Shown: positions 1-11,365, counted from the first letter of the stretch. The stretch is 64,000 nt of DNA from Kuschelorhynchus macadamiae (GCA_030620095.1 JAUTXW010000873.1:462001-526000), one strand, 5' to 3'. The notes: generated from the sequence alone by a model not told the origin. A program made the numbers and translations.

Positions 1-780
1 GAATAGCTAAGCTATCAAATTTAATTGGATACCAAAATCTGGTTTTTTACTCATAATGGTAAAATCGCTCTAGAAACATAGTTTTTTTATCAATCATAGG
101 TAGAGTTACTCTATTTAACCGAAAGAATATGGTGCGATTTTTTTTATTGGAACACCCTGTATAGCCGAGCTCTCAATATTTCAGAATCAATATGTTAGAT
201 TTGGACTACTCATGTCAAAATCTCTATAAAAACACAATTTTATATCAATCGTAAGGGTGCCTGTAATTTTTCGCGTTCTTTCGGTCTATGGGACCACAGT
301 GCGGCGGAACAAAATGGTGGCCAAATAAAATATTTAAACATCAACATAAAAAAGTCTTATTCAATTGACCTTAGATTTTGCAGAAAAATTAAATCTGATA
401 TAGGATATAATAGTACGAGTTCAAAATGGAGGTGTGTTAATGTAAAAACTACTTATTGAATTGATTTTAAATTATGCCCAAAAATCAAGTGTGGCATTAG
501 TAAAAACTGATAAAATATTGATAGGAATCTAATATGATGGAACAAAATGACGCCAAAAAAGTGTTTGAGAAGACAGTATATATATATGTGTTGATAAATG
601 ACTATGCACTGAACTAAATTGAGTCACATTTCACTATTCATAACGAGGGAAATTCCGGGGAAATGAAATTTACCAATTTTTTAATTATTATTTACATGTC
701 ATGTAAATACGTATCGTAAAATATTCATTCATTGGTTTAAAATTTGTTTTTAACCAACTTTTATTAGGTTCGCCTGTATG
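1..780. repeat. Decayed interspersed repeat, no gene
   Basis: No coding potential is seen. The stretch at about 290-360 (a 'cggaacaaaatggtggccaa' motif) is related to the repeats at 23.5 and 24.3 kb, so it is a member of the same interspersed family. A CACCCTGTA motif near 151, typical of mariner-like ends in this window, is present without a recognisable partner. Confidence 0.45.
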
Positions 781-819
781 TAACTAACTATGTAGGTAAC
801 TAAATCTAGGAAGTGGATT

Positions 820-1260
820 TTAACCTACTTCTGATTTTATTATTGTATCGATTTGAAATTTTGCAAGCGTACATAATTCGGATGATAATAATATAATATT
901 GCTAACATCGGGCTGATCGATGGTACCGACCTAATGTTGTGAAGATTTGAAAATTTTCAAGCGTCCATAATTAGGATGATAATATAATAATTTGGTGCCA
1001 TCGGGCTGATCGATGGTAACAAATGGTACCGATCGATTTTAACCTACTTTTAATTGTATGGATTTGAAATTTTGAAACTATATCTAATTCGGATAATAAT
1101 ACAATTTGGCACCATCGAGCTTACCTGATCATCGCGATGATACCAATCGATTTTAACCTAGCTCTAATTGCTGTGTCGATTTGAAAATTTGGAACTGTGA
1201 GTAATTCAAATGTCAATATCAAAATTTGGTAGCAGTTAGCTAATCTGACCAGCTTGATTA
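820..1260. repeat. Degenerate tandem repeat, unit about 110-120 bp
   Basis: About four imperfect units are visible. Each carries 'ttttaacctacttct', a 'gatttgaaattttg' block, a 'taattcggatgataata' block and a 'catcgggctgatcgatggta' block. A shorter repeated segment follows (1300-1450) with 'gacgagtcca' and 'aatacataat'. No protein is seen. Confidence 0.6.
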
Positions 1261-1457
1261 TACCAAATTATATACATGGTAACAGCTAGTAAACCCCTCA
1301 TGGTTTGCTTGGACGAGTCCAATACATAATTTGGTACCACCGAGTTGAACTGATCATCATTTGGTTTGTTTTGACGAGTCCAATACATAATATGGTACCA
1401 TCGAACCTATAGTTTGGGTTAATCTGTTTTGTCTTGATGAGTCCAGTCAAGTGTGTA

Positions 1458-1714
1458 AAAAGTAAAAAATAATTTATAGTTTTAAAAAACTGGAAAACAA
1501 GCTTTTGTCAGTAACGCACTAAAAAGTAAAAAATAATGTAATGTCGAAATTAGTTAAACGTACAAGCTTCTCAAAGAGGCGAAAAAGCGAATCACACTTT
1601 TTTGCATAGTCATATATGAAATATATTTTAAGAAAATTACATTATTTTGTACTTTTTAGTGCGTTACTGACAAAAGCGTGTTTTCTGGATATTACAAACT
1701 ATAATTTTTCACAT
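1458..1714. mobile_element. MITE-like inverted repeat element
   Basis: Left arm (about 1458-1541) and right arm (about 1637-1714) are inverted copies of roughly 75 bp. Both hold the block 'gtcagtaacgcactaaaaag' or its complement. The roughly 95-bp centre has no coding frame. The layout resembles the pair of arms at 51334-51615, so the two are probably related non-autonomous DNA transposons. A target duplication could not be fixed. Confidence 0.55.
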
Positions 1715-1727
1715 ATGATTTTATTTA

Positions 1728-1949
1728 TTGGCGTTCAGTCTTGCTCGCATTGATAGCATAAAGCATGTTTGTCATGTTAGTATTAAAACTATTATTTTTT
1801 TATCTAATGTTAGAGCAAGAAACTGGGTCATAGCTCGCAACAGAGAAAATCTTTTAGAAAAAATAAATGATCTGCATAAAAGTCAGAGGTTATGTAGATT
1901 ACACTTGAATCATCCTCCTACTTATTTACGAATATTAGAAAAAATATAA
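1728..1949 (+). pseudogene. THAP-domain-like fragment
   Basis: The 73-residue open frame contains a W-V-x-x-x-R-x-R-x-x-L core followed by R-L-C-R-L-H, which resembles the middle of a THAP zinc-binding domain (W...R...L...C..HF). The first zinc pair and the full AVPTIF-type end are not clear, and the start codon is not convincing. It directly adjoins the MITE-like element at 1458-1714. THAP domains are common in insect genes and in transposons such as P elements, so this is probably an exon remnant of one of these. The assignment rests on pattern resemblance only. Confidence 0.35.
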
Positions 1950-2299
1950 ATGAACAGAAAAATTGAATTTGCTGACCACAAAAACTCTGAAAATCAGAAA
2001 CATATTCTATTTTTGTGATGTGAGAGAGTATAATAGCATATAATAATTACGTTTTTTACATGCACGCCAATGGCAGAAGTCAAATGAATATAACATGCGC
2101 TAAAACCCTTTCTACATGATACTAAAACACAATTTTGCTCTTATTCTTTTATAAATCTATAAAGACTCAAACCACTCTGTACGTGCATAACTACTATGTA
2201 TACACTAATTCTTCAATATAAATATATTAAACTTGGTTAAACATTATAATATTTTAATAAGGTCCTGCTCAGAAAAAATAAAAATATTTCGAGTACATC

Positions 2300-2915
2300 T
2301 CTGACTTCTCCGCCCAGATAATGGGGTTCGATTAAACACATTTATAAATAAATATTCCACGAGTGGCTGGGATATCTGATTGGTTGTTAATCTGTGGCTG
2401 AAGGATGGGCAACTATTCCCAGAGACAGAAGGATTTTTGATGGCAATACAGGACCAAGTTATTAACACACGAAATTCATCATCAAAGACCGGTCTGTTGA
2501 ATCTGATAAGTATCGAAAATGTAGGGAGAAATCAGAGACTATACAGCACGTAACATCTGGTTGCACTTACCTAGCAAACACACTACCTCCAGCGACATAA
2601 CCAGGTGTGTAACATCATACACTAGAAGCTTGCCAATAACTACGGGCTCCTGAACAACTTTGTACCCTATTATAAATACCAACCAAATTTAGTGCTTGAA
2701 AATAATGCCTTCAAACTGTACTACGACCGGGCATTATCACCGACAAACGGGTGAGGAATAATCTGTGTGGTATTGTTAAATAAGGAAACAAAAACAGCTT
2801 ATCTGGTAGATGTACCAAACAATAACAACGTGTTGGATAAACATCAATTCCCTTCTGCAGGAGGGTACTCTGTGACATAATCGAAAGCAATTCTTCTTGT
2901 AGGCCGTTTTGCACC
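2300..2915 (+). pseudogene. Non-LTR retrotransposon, RT C-terminal fragment
   Basis: Reading the plus strand in shifting frames gives the C-terminal region of a LINE-type reverse transcriptase: a 'WLKDG' then 'QDQVINTRN' segment, a C-x2-C...H...C knuckle (CRKC, then TIQHV..GC), a 'HQKLANNYGL' segment, 'YYKYQPNLVLENN', 'KLYYDR' and a 'TDKRVRNN' block. Several frameshifts and stops separate these blocks, so the copy is dead. The 5' part (endonuclease and RT fingers) is absent. The short minus-strand frames here are shadows. Confidence 0.65.
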
Positions 2916-3009
2916 TGCAGATATGATATATTTCTGCTATTTACATATATCTTTTCCGTCCAAGAACTTTTGATAAAGGTGTGTGAAAGCGCATTTTTAT
3001 TGATTTTAG

Positions 3010-3212
<203 letters not shown>

Positions 3213-3430
3213 ATCTATAACGCAATAACTTTTAAACCATGTGCCTTAAAACAAAATTATGTTGACCTCATTTGTAGTTTTTTTCAAGAGTGTTTAAATG
3301 ATTTATCACAACAATACAATATTATACTCCGTAATGGAGATGTGAGCTTTTTAATGAACCTAACTAAGACCGGTTATAAATTGGTCACTTAGGACATTGA
3401 TAGCCCGGTCACTTATGACCAATAACTAGA

Positions 3431-4007
3431 AGTAGTATAGCAGGGGCGGTCCTGGGACACCTCGATGGCATCTTGACCACCGATCGGTCAAAACCCTAAA
3501 AAAGTTGGTAAAAAATGGAGCTCTTCGAAAAGGTGCATGAATTTCTCACCTGCCTGCAAGTTCAAGATGAATATTTAATTTAAGTAAAAAGTGTTTACCT
3601 GTCACTTTTGTGCACCTATTCTTAAGTGACACCTGGTTTGCACAGGTAGGTGTGATTTTTGAAAAAAACTTCCAAGAAGCGAGCTTCGCGTCATCACAAG
3701 AGCCGAGCCTCGCCTCGCCGAATTCCCAGAATTGTTTTTCTGTTAATTAAAATGAATATGTTCGACGTAAGACTAGAGGTCAGGTTCGCAGATAAGAAAA
3801 GGTCGAGTACCGAGAATTGTTTTTCTGTTAATGTTCGACGTAAGACTAGAGGTCAGGTTCGCAGATAAGAAAAGGTCGAGGATGTAGATAAGGAGATGTT
3901 TGTGTAGTATTGAGATGAGCAATAAAAAGTGGTTTTATAGATAAGTTAAATATTTATTTCGAATAATAAACGATAAAAAACGTATAGCGCTTAAAATAAT
4001 TAATATA
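3431..4007. repeat. Left terminal inverted repeat of the Polinton
   Basis: Matches the inverse of 20413-21089. The outer 58 bases are nearly identical. The inner part holds two copies of a roughly 75-bp unit containing 'tgttcgacgtaagactagag' and 'cgcagataagaaaaggtcga'. Small indels near 3490-3590 distinguish it from the right end. Confidence 0.93.
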
Positions 4008-4204
4008 ACGAGATTTGTTTTCAACTTTTTAAAATTAATGTGTTCGAGCCACAAGAGTTCGAGTCTGGTCTAATTTTCTATTAAGATAATGGAATAAAAC
4101 TCAACTTTGAAATAATTTGGATTTATTTAAATTTTCAGATAGAAATATAAAAAAAAAGTCAATCCTTTCAAATAATGTTTATTAAAACAATATTAATAAA
4201 TACA

Positions 4205-4480
4205 CTATTCTTGAAATTTTCTTTTCTTTCTTTCGTAAAAAGCAAATTGTGCAATATTGTACGAAGTTTCCATTTTAATTCGGGTCCAGTAATTTTGAGT
4301 CGAGTTGTCACTGATGTTAGCATAGAAATAATCTTCATCCATCTGTCGCCATCCCCAATCATCTTGTGGCTGTGCTTGATACAGATGAAAACATTTGTCC
4401 ATTTTGTTTGTCACGAGGTTACTTTTGGTATCCAAAAACTGTTGTTTGGTGGGAATGGGACAGCTATGATGTGGCTATAA
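4205..4480 (-). pseudogene. Possible terminal exon of a small Polinton gene
   Basis: An open minus-strand frame of at least 76 residues (start codon TTG only) with a Trp/Asp-rich stretch, 'DDWGWRQMDEDYF', and a basic end, 'YERKKRK'. It has no ATG start of its own. A pyrimidine-rich run followed by TAG lies just upstream at about 4480-4495, which could be a splice acceptor, so it may be a last exon of the gene at 4498-4782 or a continuation in another frame after decay. I do not recognise its function. Confidence 0.3.
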
Positions 4481-4497
4481 CAAAAAAAAAAACAATT

Positions 4498-4782
4498 CTA
4501 TGACTGGGGTATTGATTCCTTGCAGTACAAGTCAAGTTCCGACGTCGTTCCAACAAATGACTGTGCTCTGTGAATGCGAATTGATTCCTGACAAAAGCAG
4601 AAATGTAGCTTACAGAGGTGACAGTAAATTGTAGCTAATGGTTCGTGTTTTCGTTGTGATCCGACATCTAATTTAATCCGTTTATTCTGTCTTGTAGTAG
4701 CAGCGGGAGTATATTTGACAGGGGTCAAGTTGTGAAATCTTTTGCGATCATTTGCCTCCAAATATTTTATATCAGTCGTGGT
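4498..4782 (-). CDS. Small Cys/His-containing Polinton protein, spliced exon
   Basis: A minus-strand frame of about 95 residues opening after a good splice acceptor (TATTTCAG at about 4783-4790). A matching donor (AG/GTAAAT) lies near 4841, implying a short intron of about 60 bp. Basic residues precede a cluster Y-C-x2-C-x4-C-x-C-x5-H, a possible zinc-binding site that loosely resembles the C-terminal finger of piggyBac transposases. It lies between the left inverted repeat and the polymerase, on the polymerase strand. The first exon was not identified. Function unknown; the splice model is an inference. Confidence 0.4.
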   Translation of the reverse strand, partial: TTTDIKYLEANDRKRFHNLTPVKYTPAATTRQNKRIKLDVGSQRKHEPLATIYCHLCKLHFCFCQESIRIHRAQSFVGTTSELDLYCKESIPQS

Positions 4783-4907
4783 CTGAAATAATATTTTCAA
4801 TTTAAATATTGCATTTATATTTAAAATATAACTATTTACCTCTTAACTGGATGAGACGGAATTTTTGAATATAGTAGATTACCCGTAACAAAAGAAGAAT
4901 AATGAAA

Positions 4908-7900
4908 CTAAACATTGTTATATCCCCACGGTAGAGTGTCTGTATTTAACTGTTGATAAAAGTTCGTGTAGTTAACTATTCGCTTGTCGTCAAAAGGACT
5001 CAAAGCGGTTTTAATTTGATTAATAGTAAATACGTTATGCTTTTTGGATCTAATAAAATTTTGCGCAACATCGATGGTAGTATTGTTAAAAAGACACTGA
5101 TAATAATCATGAAAAGAAATTTGTTTCAATGCTGAAGATTGAATACCCTTAGCTTTTTTAACAATTTTTTCTTTGTTTGCAGCGCTGTCTTTATCACTAA
5201 AAGTTTTAAAACAATACATTTTAGAACGCAAGCCGATAAATTCAGTCATAACCTGACCACAACATTCATCCTTCATTAGCCCATAAACTTTTTTATTTTT
5301 TTGTTGAATATAGTATACGTTGTCTTTAGGGTAATCTGACGTATCAAACATATGTATATTTTCCGTAATGCAGTCATAAATATTATAATTTGAAAATAGA
5401 TAAATAAGACTGTCAGTGTCTGTACATTAATTTAGCATTAGACTGGAATTTCGGTATAATAAAATTGTAATGAAAATCGTATATTATCGTTTTTGAAATA
5501 TCTAAAATAGACATACCGATGTAAATTGGTTTATTAAATTTTATGTTTAATCGGTTCATTTCGATTAAGACTAGATTTTCTGTAAAAATTTCACAACTGT
5601 GAAAATTAGGTTGTAATGTAATAATTTGCACCATATCTGCCTGACCATTTCTAAACTAATTTTATATCACGATATTTGCGTACATTTTCAATTGTTTTTC
5701 CATATGGTGCGTTATTCATCAATTTAAAGAAATTTTTTTCAAACTCGTTTTTACTGTTTATTCTGAGAGGAGTATTTAGGTCTATATATTTTTTTAGCCA
5801 TGGAGATTGTTTAAATTTTAAACACCTATGAATTTTTCCAATTTTTAGACCCAATTTGGTGACTAGCTGCAAATTTTTGTGATGAATAACGTAACGTTTC
5901 TTATCATAAAGAGTGGTTAATAGTTTGGGAAGTGAAGTAGCTGAAGTTGGTGGTACTAAATGTTCAGGACAGAGTGGTAAATCCTTATGTGTTTCAAATA
6001 ACTCTTTTGGATAATAAAGGTCCACTTCAAAAATATACCCATATTCACTATTATCGGCTACATCTAAAATATTTGTTTCCTGATAGATATCTTCAACCCA
6101 CTGAAAGTCTCCAGTAGGCAGAGGATAACTCATAGCAGCACCATATAAATTTACAACATCGAAATACATGAGATAGCTAGATGGTTTGTCAGGGTTATAT
6201 TCTACCCCCATATATTCATTATTAGCCTTAGCGTATCTATTTGAGCATTGTGAAATTCCCCCTCTTATACCCTTTTCAATAAACATGACCATATCAATAT
6301 CTGTTAAGAGGTCCAATTTTACTTCACTAATTTTTAACATGCTATCAAATGCTAATCCTGGTGCTGTATAATAATGTAGAGGGTCCAATTGATATGTTTC
6401 CAAACAGACTTTGCGAAAGTTTTCAAAGACATCAACTAAAAGTAGGACATCGGTTTTAAGATACAATTCAGCATATTCTTGAAGCCTTTTAATTTTAAAC
6501 GTATCCCACACCGTAGAAGCATGTTGATACTCTTCGGTTGATATGTTTGAATTAGAAATAGAACTATAAAATAGCTGTATTGGAGGTAAACTGTTATCTT
6601 GCAGTTTTTCCCAAGAGTCTAGATATTCGTAAGGAAATACCCCCTTCCTGGTCATTAGTTTAAATTTAACATCATCCGGATAGTAGTATCTTGTAACAGT
6701 TTTTTGGTGATCCTCTAAATAGGATGCTAGTTTTTCCAAGGAACTGGCCATAAAACGAAATGAATCGATAAATCTAAAGCTGATATCTGAATTTTCAATG
6801 TACTTGGTGAAAGATATGTATTTTTCTTTATTAAGTGGAAGCAAACTAATTATACCTTTCACTTCTGTAGAAAGGGCCTTGATTAAGAAGTGACTATCGT
6901 ATCCTGATAGATTATGAAATATTACAGGCACAGTTTTTTTTTTATCTGAAAATTTTAAATTACATGATTTATGTGCAGCTCCTCGGAATAACCCCGTTAA
7001 ATGACAATGGTCTCTTACTTTATAGTTATCCCCTAAAAAAGGTTCATTACAAAAATGACATGTTTTTGCTTGACAATAAGCCTCATTTTCTTGTTTACTT
7101 AGAGGTATCATAGATTGTGGGTTTGAATATATTGAATTAACTTTATAAGCAATTTTGCCAAGTTCCCTGACAAACCATTCTTGACACTTTTCTCCAGTAT
7201 ATGAATGAAATTCCGATAGCGAATCATCATAAGAACATTTTAGAAAATATGAAATACTAAATGGTTCATGTTTTTGATATTTTTTTGATTTCTTAGTGCA
7301 TTGCTTGTCTTCATACTTGACAAGCATGCTCTCTAAATCTGCGTAAATTGCAAAAGGAACCAATAATTTATTTGAGAAATTTTTAAAAGTTAAAATTTTT
7401 TCATTTTCCTTTGGCAATGTAATTTTACATTTATTCAATAATTGGCAATCTTTGGAATGTTTTTTCAAAATGGGTTCAGTTTTAAAATGATTGAGACAAC
7501 GCTCGCAAAACCATTTTTTATGTTTTCTATTACCCATTTGGGTATTCAATAAACCACTTAATTTTTTTATGCATGCAAAATGAAATGTTGTGTTTGCAGG
7601 TTCGAGAAAATATTGTGTGTTTTCTAATTCAACGTTATTACAAGGTAGTATAAGTAAATTAACTGTATCTGTAAAATATTCTATTTTGCTTAATAATAAG
7701 GGTAAAATTTCTCTCTTTCTTAAACAAAAAACATTAATAGCTAAGTTGTTCATTCTTTCAAACTTGGAAATATTTTTTAGAGCAATTGGAAATTGAATTC
7801 CATCATATTTCAAATAGTGACTGAAATGATCATAAGATGACGTGCGTGAAACGTTTTTGCCTTTTCTGGGTCCACGTACAGCACACATGATAGCCCACAA

Positions 7901-8596
7901 AAAACAATAAACGTCTTTATTTTTAATATTGATAACACTTTTAGTTTTTTTTATGAATTCAGGCAATTGCACATAAGTGGAAGACCCCACGCTTATTGGA
8001 TTAAAAGAATTAATATTTACTTTCAAGTACCAAATTTCACACAAGGCCCAACCACTGTCTCTTTCTTGAAATTCTTCAAGTTGAACCAAAATCTTATCAG
8101 TAACGTGTATCTTATACCATTCAGTCAGATTCGTAGATGGTTCAATTAGTGAATTTTTCGTTGTAAAATGTTTAGCGGATTTTTCTAAATTTTGAGGTTT
8201 TATAAATAAACCTGAAAACACAACATTTACTTTAATCATAGAATTTTTAAGTTCAGTTTTAATCCTGTTTGAAAAAATACGAAAAGCACTATTTAAAAAC
8301 TCTCTTGGTTCTTTCATCTTTAAATTGTTAATAATTCCCGTTTTTATTCTCCCTTTAAAACAAGAATCAACATCTTCCCAAACTAATTTTCTTTTTAATA
8401 GACCCTTGTTATTTTTTAAATGCAATTTAAAACGCAATAAAAAGTGTTTTAAAATTGACAAATTACTTTCCACTCTACTATAACTAGAAACACATGAACT
8501 ATTTTTTAAACATTTTTTAATAATGGCAATTGATTTTTTTAGATAACGAATATGTGTTTGGTAATCTTCTTTTGTTTTAAGTAATCTACTTACCAT
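4908..8596 (-). pseudogene. Protein-primed family B DNA polymerase (broken)
   Basis: Replicates the element from a protein primer. The main frame (5651-8596, 981 residues) has an uncharacterised N-terminal region, a zinc-finger-like FCERC...H motif near residue 363-385, the 3'-5' exonuclease motifs YADLE (about 419), HNLSGYDSH (about 561) and YLKTD (about 712), an endonuclease VII-like zinc insert (CHFC...DHCHLTG, about 513-536), polymerase motif A (YFDVVNLYG, about 811) and motif B (KLMNNAPYGKT, about 958). Motif C (DTDS) is still readable near 5416-5427. Three breaks follow motif B: an in-frame TAG at about 5651, a frameshift near 5620-5640 and another near 5425. The last 147 residues (4908-5351) are then open to the normal end. 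Total length, about 1,200 residues, is normal for Polintons. The encoded enzyme would be truncated before motif C. Confidence 0.95.
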
Positions 8597-8658
8597 TTCA
8601 GTTTTCTGGACCGCTCACTTGAAAATGAATCTAGGACTTTGTTGCTGCTGGACGACAT
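8594..8658 (-). CDS. Candidate 5' exon of the polymerase gene
   Basis: An ATG at 8658 opens a 65-nt serine-rich frame that ends exactly at a strong donor (ATG/GTAAGT) overlapping the nominal polymerase ATG at 8596. The consensus donor suggests that at least some transcripts are spliced here. A possible acceptor is TGTTTCTAG near 8480. Without transcripts it is unclear whether the polymerase starts at 8596 or from this exon. Confidence 0.35.
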
Positions 8659-8740
8659 TTTGGTTTTTGTTTTCTTTTAGTGTAGTGGCAAGAAGGACTA
8701 CAAAGACTGCAGTGTGAATAAGTTCGGTGTGTGTATGATA

Positions 8741-8749
8741 ATTTATATA
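8741..8749 (-). promoter_or_regulatory. TATA box for the polymerase gene (candidate)
   Basis: TATATAAAT on the minus strand, about 80-90 bp upstream of the ATG at 8658 and 145 bp upstream of 8596. It lies in the divergent intergenic region between the polymerase and the plus-strand gene at 9266. Confidence 0.45.
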
Positions 8750-8852
8750 CAAAACTCTTATCAATCATTCGCGTCATTTCTATTGACAACACACACACAC
8801 GCAAAGTAGCATGGTATCATATCATGTATATGTAAAATTTTCCAGAAGATAA

Positions 8853-9000
8853 GTCACGTTGCACCAAAAACATGTTTTATCAAATATAGGTCACGTTGCA
8901 TGACCTTTGCATTTTTATTTTCCGTTATCAAATACAAGTCACGTTGCACGACGTACATTGCATTTTTCTTTTTTCGTTATCGAATACAATTCACGTTGCA
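8853..9000. promoter_or_regulatory. Four GTCACGTTGCA direct repeats
   Basis: The 11-mer GTCACGTTGCA is perfect at 8853-8863, 8890-8900 and 8938-8948, with a one-base variant (TTCACGTTGCA) at 8990-9000. Three of the four are preceded by TTATCAAATA-like or TTATCGAATA-like sequence. Spacing is 37, 48 and 52 bp. They sit between two divergent genes, so they are probably binding sites for a regulator of one or both, or part of an internal control region. The core CACGTT resembles an E-box or bZIP site. Confidence 0.6.
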
Positions 9001-9181
9001 AAATATTAGGAAAATTTCTGTTTTTGCTAGTAATTATGATAAAAGATAAAGAAACATTTACTGTGGACGTGGTGTTATAATATGTAACGGAGCAAATTTT
9101 GTTGAAAATTTCCTTTGAAATTAATGAATACTTTTATCGTCGTCTACGTCAAAATTGCTAATTTTTTCAATGATAAATTTG

Positions 9182-9218
9182 TATTTATACTCATCCAGAG
9201 TTTGCGTTTGGTATCAGT
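9182..9218 (+). promoter_or_regulatory. Candidate TATA box and initiator
   Basis: TATTTATA at 9182-9189 is followed by an arthropod-type initiator TCAGT at 9214-9218, spacing about 32 bp. The first ATG downstream (9266) is the start chosen for the spliced gene. Confidence 0.45.
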
Positions 9219-9265
9219 TCTATGTCTATCCGTTTTTTGGAAACAGCCAAACGAAAATATTCAAG

Positions 9266-10766
9266 ATGGCAACAGTACCCAGTACACTTGTTGTATTTTC
9301 TGAAGATAAAATAAACTTTCCTGTGCGTCACGTCTTGGTTGTTATGAAACAGCTTTTTCAGTAAGTATTTGTTAATTTTTTTTGTTAAAGTGTTAGTGAA
9401 CGTACCATTTATTACAATAACAGCTCCTTTTATTACATTTTGTGCAAGAATTTATTTAGCTAGGTGCTGTAGCTTATTTTATATATTCCATAAATTTATA
9501 TAGCACATTTTTTTTTTTTTTAATTTTGAAAGCTTTTCAGTGAAGCAATATTTTTTATTTTTGCAAAAATACTGAATATATAAAAATGATTCCTATGAGG
9601 TGTTATAAAACCTGTATTTAGAGAAGTTTTTTTTTCCTTTCAGATATGGTGTTGATAGGATTCTCGAAAGGGATGATAAGGTGTATATACACCTTACTTA
9701 TAGTCCCCGGAGAGAAACCTTGAAAAGAAAATTTGGAAATCTCCCCGTACGCTATCTACGGACAAAAATCAATAATGATGAGGAATTTAGGATACTCGAA
9801 AGAGTGGTAAAACGGTTCAAATTTAATCTTGTGGACGAGGATGTGGAAACAACTGTTAGTGAGCAGCAACGACGAACACTACCATCAACATCATCGTCGT
9901 CGTCGTCGTTGTCGTCGTCGTCGAAACGGCAAAAGTTGACTGTGGAGGAGGTCTATTCCTCCAGCGAGGATGAAGAGCAACAACAACAACAACAACAACT
10001 AGAACAAACAAATGTAAATTCATTTTAGTAATTTTAGTGTTCTTTTTTCAGATTTAAATATAGTTAGAATAGTATATTTATTCTTTTATTACAGAAAAAT
10101 CAACTAACTTTGATAGAAGGTTATAATTACCTAAGCTTAAAAAAGTGTTGGACTTCAAAATCATTACATGATGTGATTGTTGCTGAGGTTCTGGATGAGG
10201 TAAAAATCATTAACCTATTACTAAAATCTTGTCCGTGCAGATCCTTTGTAGCCGGTGGTTATCCTAGTTATTTAGTAGGTCGAACCAAAACTTACGCAGA
10301 TATTGACATGTTTATTGAACTTAGTCCTGTATGTGAAGCGGTATGTTTATTGATTTTAAATATACTGATAGAGAAACTTAAGGAAAATGGTTATAGAAGT
10401 GTACAAAGTATAACAACTGTAAATAATTACTCAACAAAATTTTTCTTACGAAATGTTGTCGTCAAAAAAGGTTTTTTATTACAATTGATATTTTTGAAAG
10501 AAAACTCTAACCATTTAACTTTTGAAGAACTAATTATACATACGATAACTAATTTTGATTTAGATATATGTAAAACTGCTTTATTTAGGCAAAATAATTC
10601 GTTACATACAATTCAAATGAATCAAATGAAGAAAATTGAAAATTGTATTCCAAGAAATCTTAATCGTCGTGATAAATATATAGAAAGACGCCTTGAAAAT
10701 GGATTGAATGTAGACACCTTAGCAATGATATGTCTGAAAAAAATAACATGTCTAAAAGTAGGATAA
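9266..10766 (+). CDS. Three-exon gene, nucleotidyltransferase-like domain
   Basis: Exons are inferred as 9266-9360, 9644-10013 and 10095-10766. Donor CA/GTAAGT at 9361 and acceptor TTTCCTTTCAG/A at 9643 are strong; donor AAT/GTAAAT at 10014 and acceptor TTATTACAG at 10094 are acceptable. Frames join without a stop to give 378 residues. Residues 40-110 are basic, followed by Ser-rich, acidic and Gln-rich linkers (about 110-155). The C-terminal half has FVAGGYPSYLVG (GG at about 209-210) and YADIDMFIE (D224, D226). This GG...DxD layout is the signature of the polymerase-beta nucleotidyltransferase fold, so nucleotide transfer to RNA, DNA or protein is possible. The third carboxylate is not identified. 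An AATAAA follows the stop. It is the only plus-strand gene in the left half of the element. Function is inferred from the motif only. Confidence 0.65.
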
Positions 10767-10810
10767 CGATTTGAATAAATACAATTTACATAATATTTTA
10801 GTTTTTTATT

Positions 10811-11365
10811 TCAATCTTCATTACAATTTCTACATTTAAATGTATTCCAATGATATAAATTAAATACGTTTTCCAAGGTACAATTTAATGTGTTACTATC
10901 ATGTTGCTGACAACGATATGACTTGAATATATTTTGTAATTCGGCCAAGGGTGGACATCCTCTTGTTTCCAAATCAATAACGGTGTAATTTGTTTTGAAC
11001 AATAATCGGGTCAACCACTCCAATTTCTGATTTCCCTTTACTGCAATGATATTGTCGGTGTAGTCGTTATTCCAAGAGTCCACAGTGTCATATCCATTTT
11101 CTTCATTAATAAAATCTTTTATAAACTCAGTCAGATTTTCATATTCCAAATTTTCAAAAGCATCGTTTGACCATTCCAAGCCATGTACGTTGTTGGTTAA
11201 CCATTTCATGTGATTTCTAATTTGGTCTTTGCAAAAGTCCAATTCAAAAGGAAGTTTAACTGAAGCATGTTTATAATTTTTATTTGAGGTATTAAGAATT
11301 GCAATTTCCTTGCACAAAAAAGTTGAGCTGCCATATTGAAATCCTTGTATATCTATTACAAACAT
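10811..11365 (-). CDS. DIQGF-family Polinton protein, copy 1
   Basis: An intact 184-residue frame opening with M-F-V-I-DIQGF. Shared with the protein at 18720-19214 are the DIQGF start, a KE(I/L)A segment, an N-x-x-HGL-x-W segment near the middle, a VKG-x-(E/Q)-K motif and a C-terminal Cys/His-rich tail; this copy also has VIDLETRGCPPL. I know this as a protein type often found in arthropod Mavericks without an assigned function. The acidic residue in an early beta-strand and a later DLE would fit an RNase H or exonuclease-like fold, but that is speculation. It is convergent with the nucleotidyltransferase-like gene, 45 bp apart, and upstream of (on the same strand as) the capsid gene. Confidence 0.7.
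   Translation of the reverse strand: MFVIDIQGFQYGSSTFLCKEIAILNTSNKNYKHASVKLPFELDFCKDQIRNHMKWLTNNVHGLEWSNDAFENLEYENLTEFIKDFINEENGYDTVDSWNNDYTDNIIAVKGNQKLEWLTRLLFKTNYTVIDLETRGCPPLAELQNIFKSYRCQQHDSNTLNCTLENVFNLYHWNTFKCRNCNED

Noticed and set aside
3659..3868. 69-residue frame KKTSKKRASRHHKSR and its near copy at 20752-20937
   Set aside because: Both lie within the Polinton inverted repeats and encode the same non-coding end repeat in opposite orientation; there is no independent evidence for a gene.
4175..4480. 101-residue plus-strand frame MFIKTILINTLF
   Set aside because: It overlaps the minus-strand frame with better composition and has no recognisable domain.
5651..8596. Plus-strand frames at 6186-6371, 7590-7796 and 7967-8149
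   Set aside because: They are shadows of the polymerase gene on the minus strand with no family resemblance.
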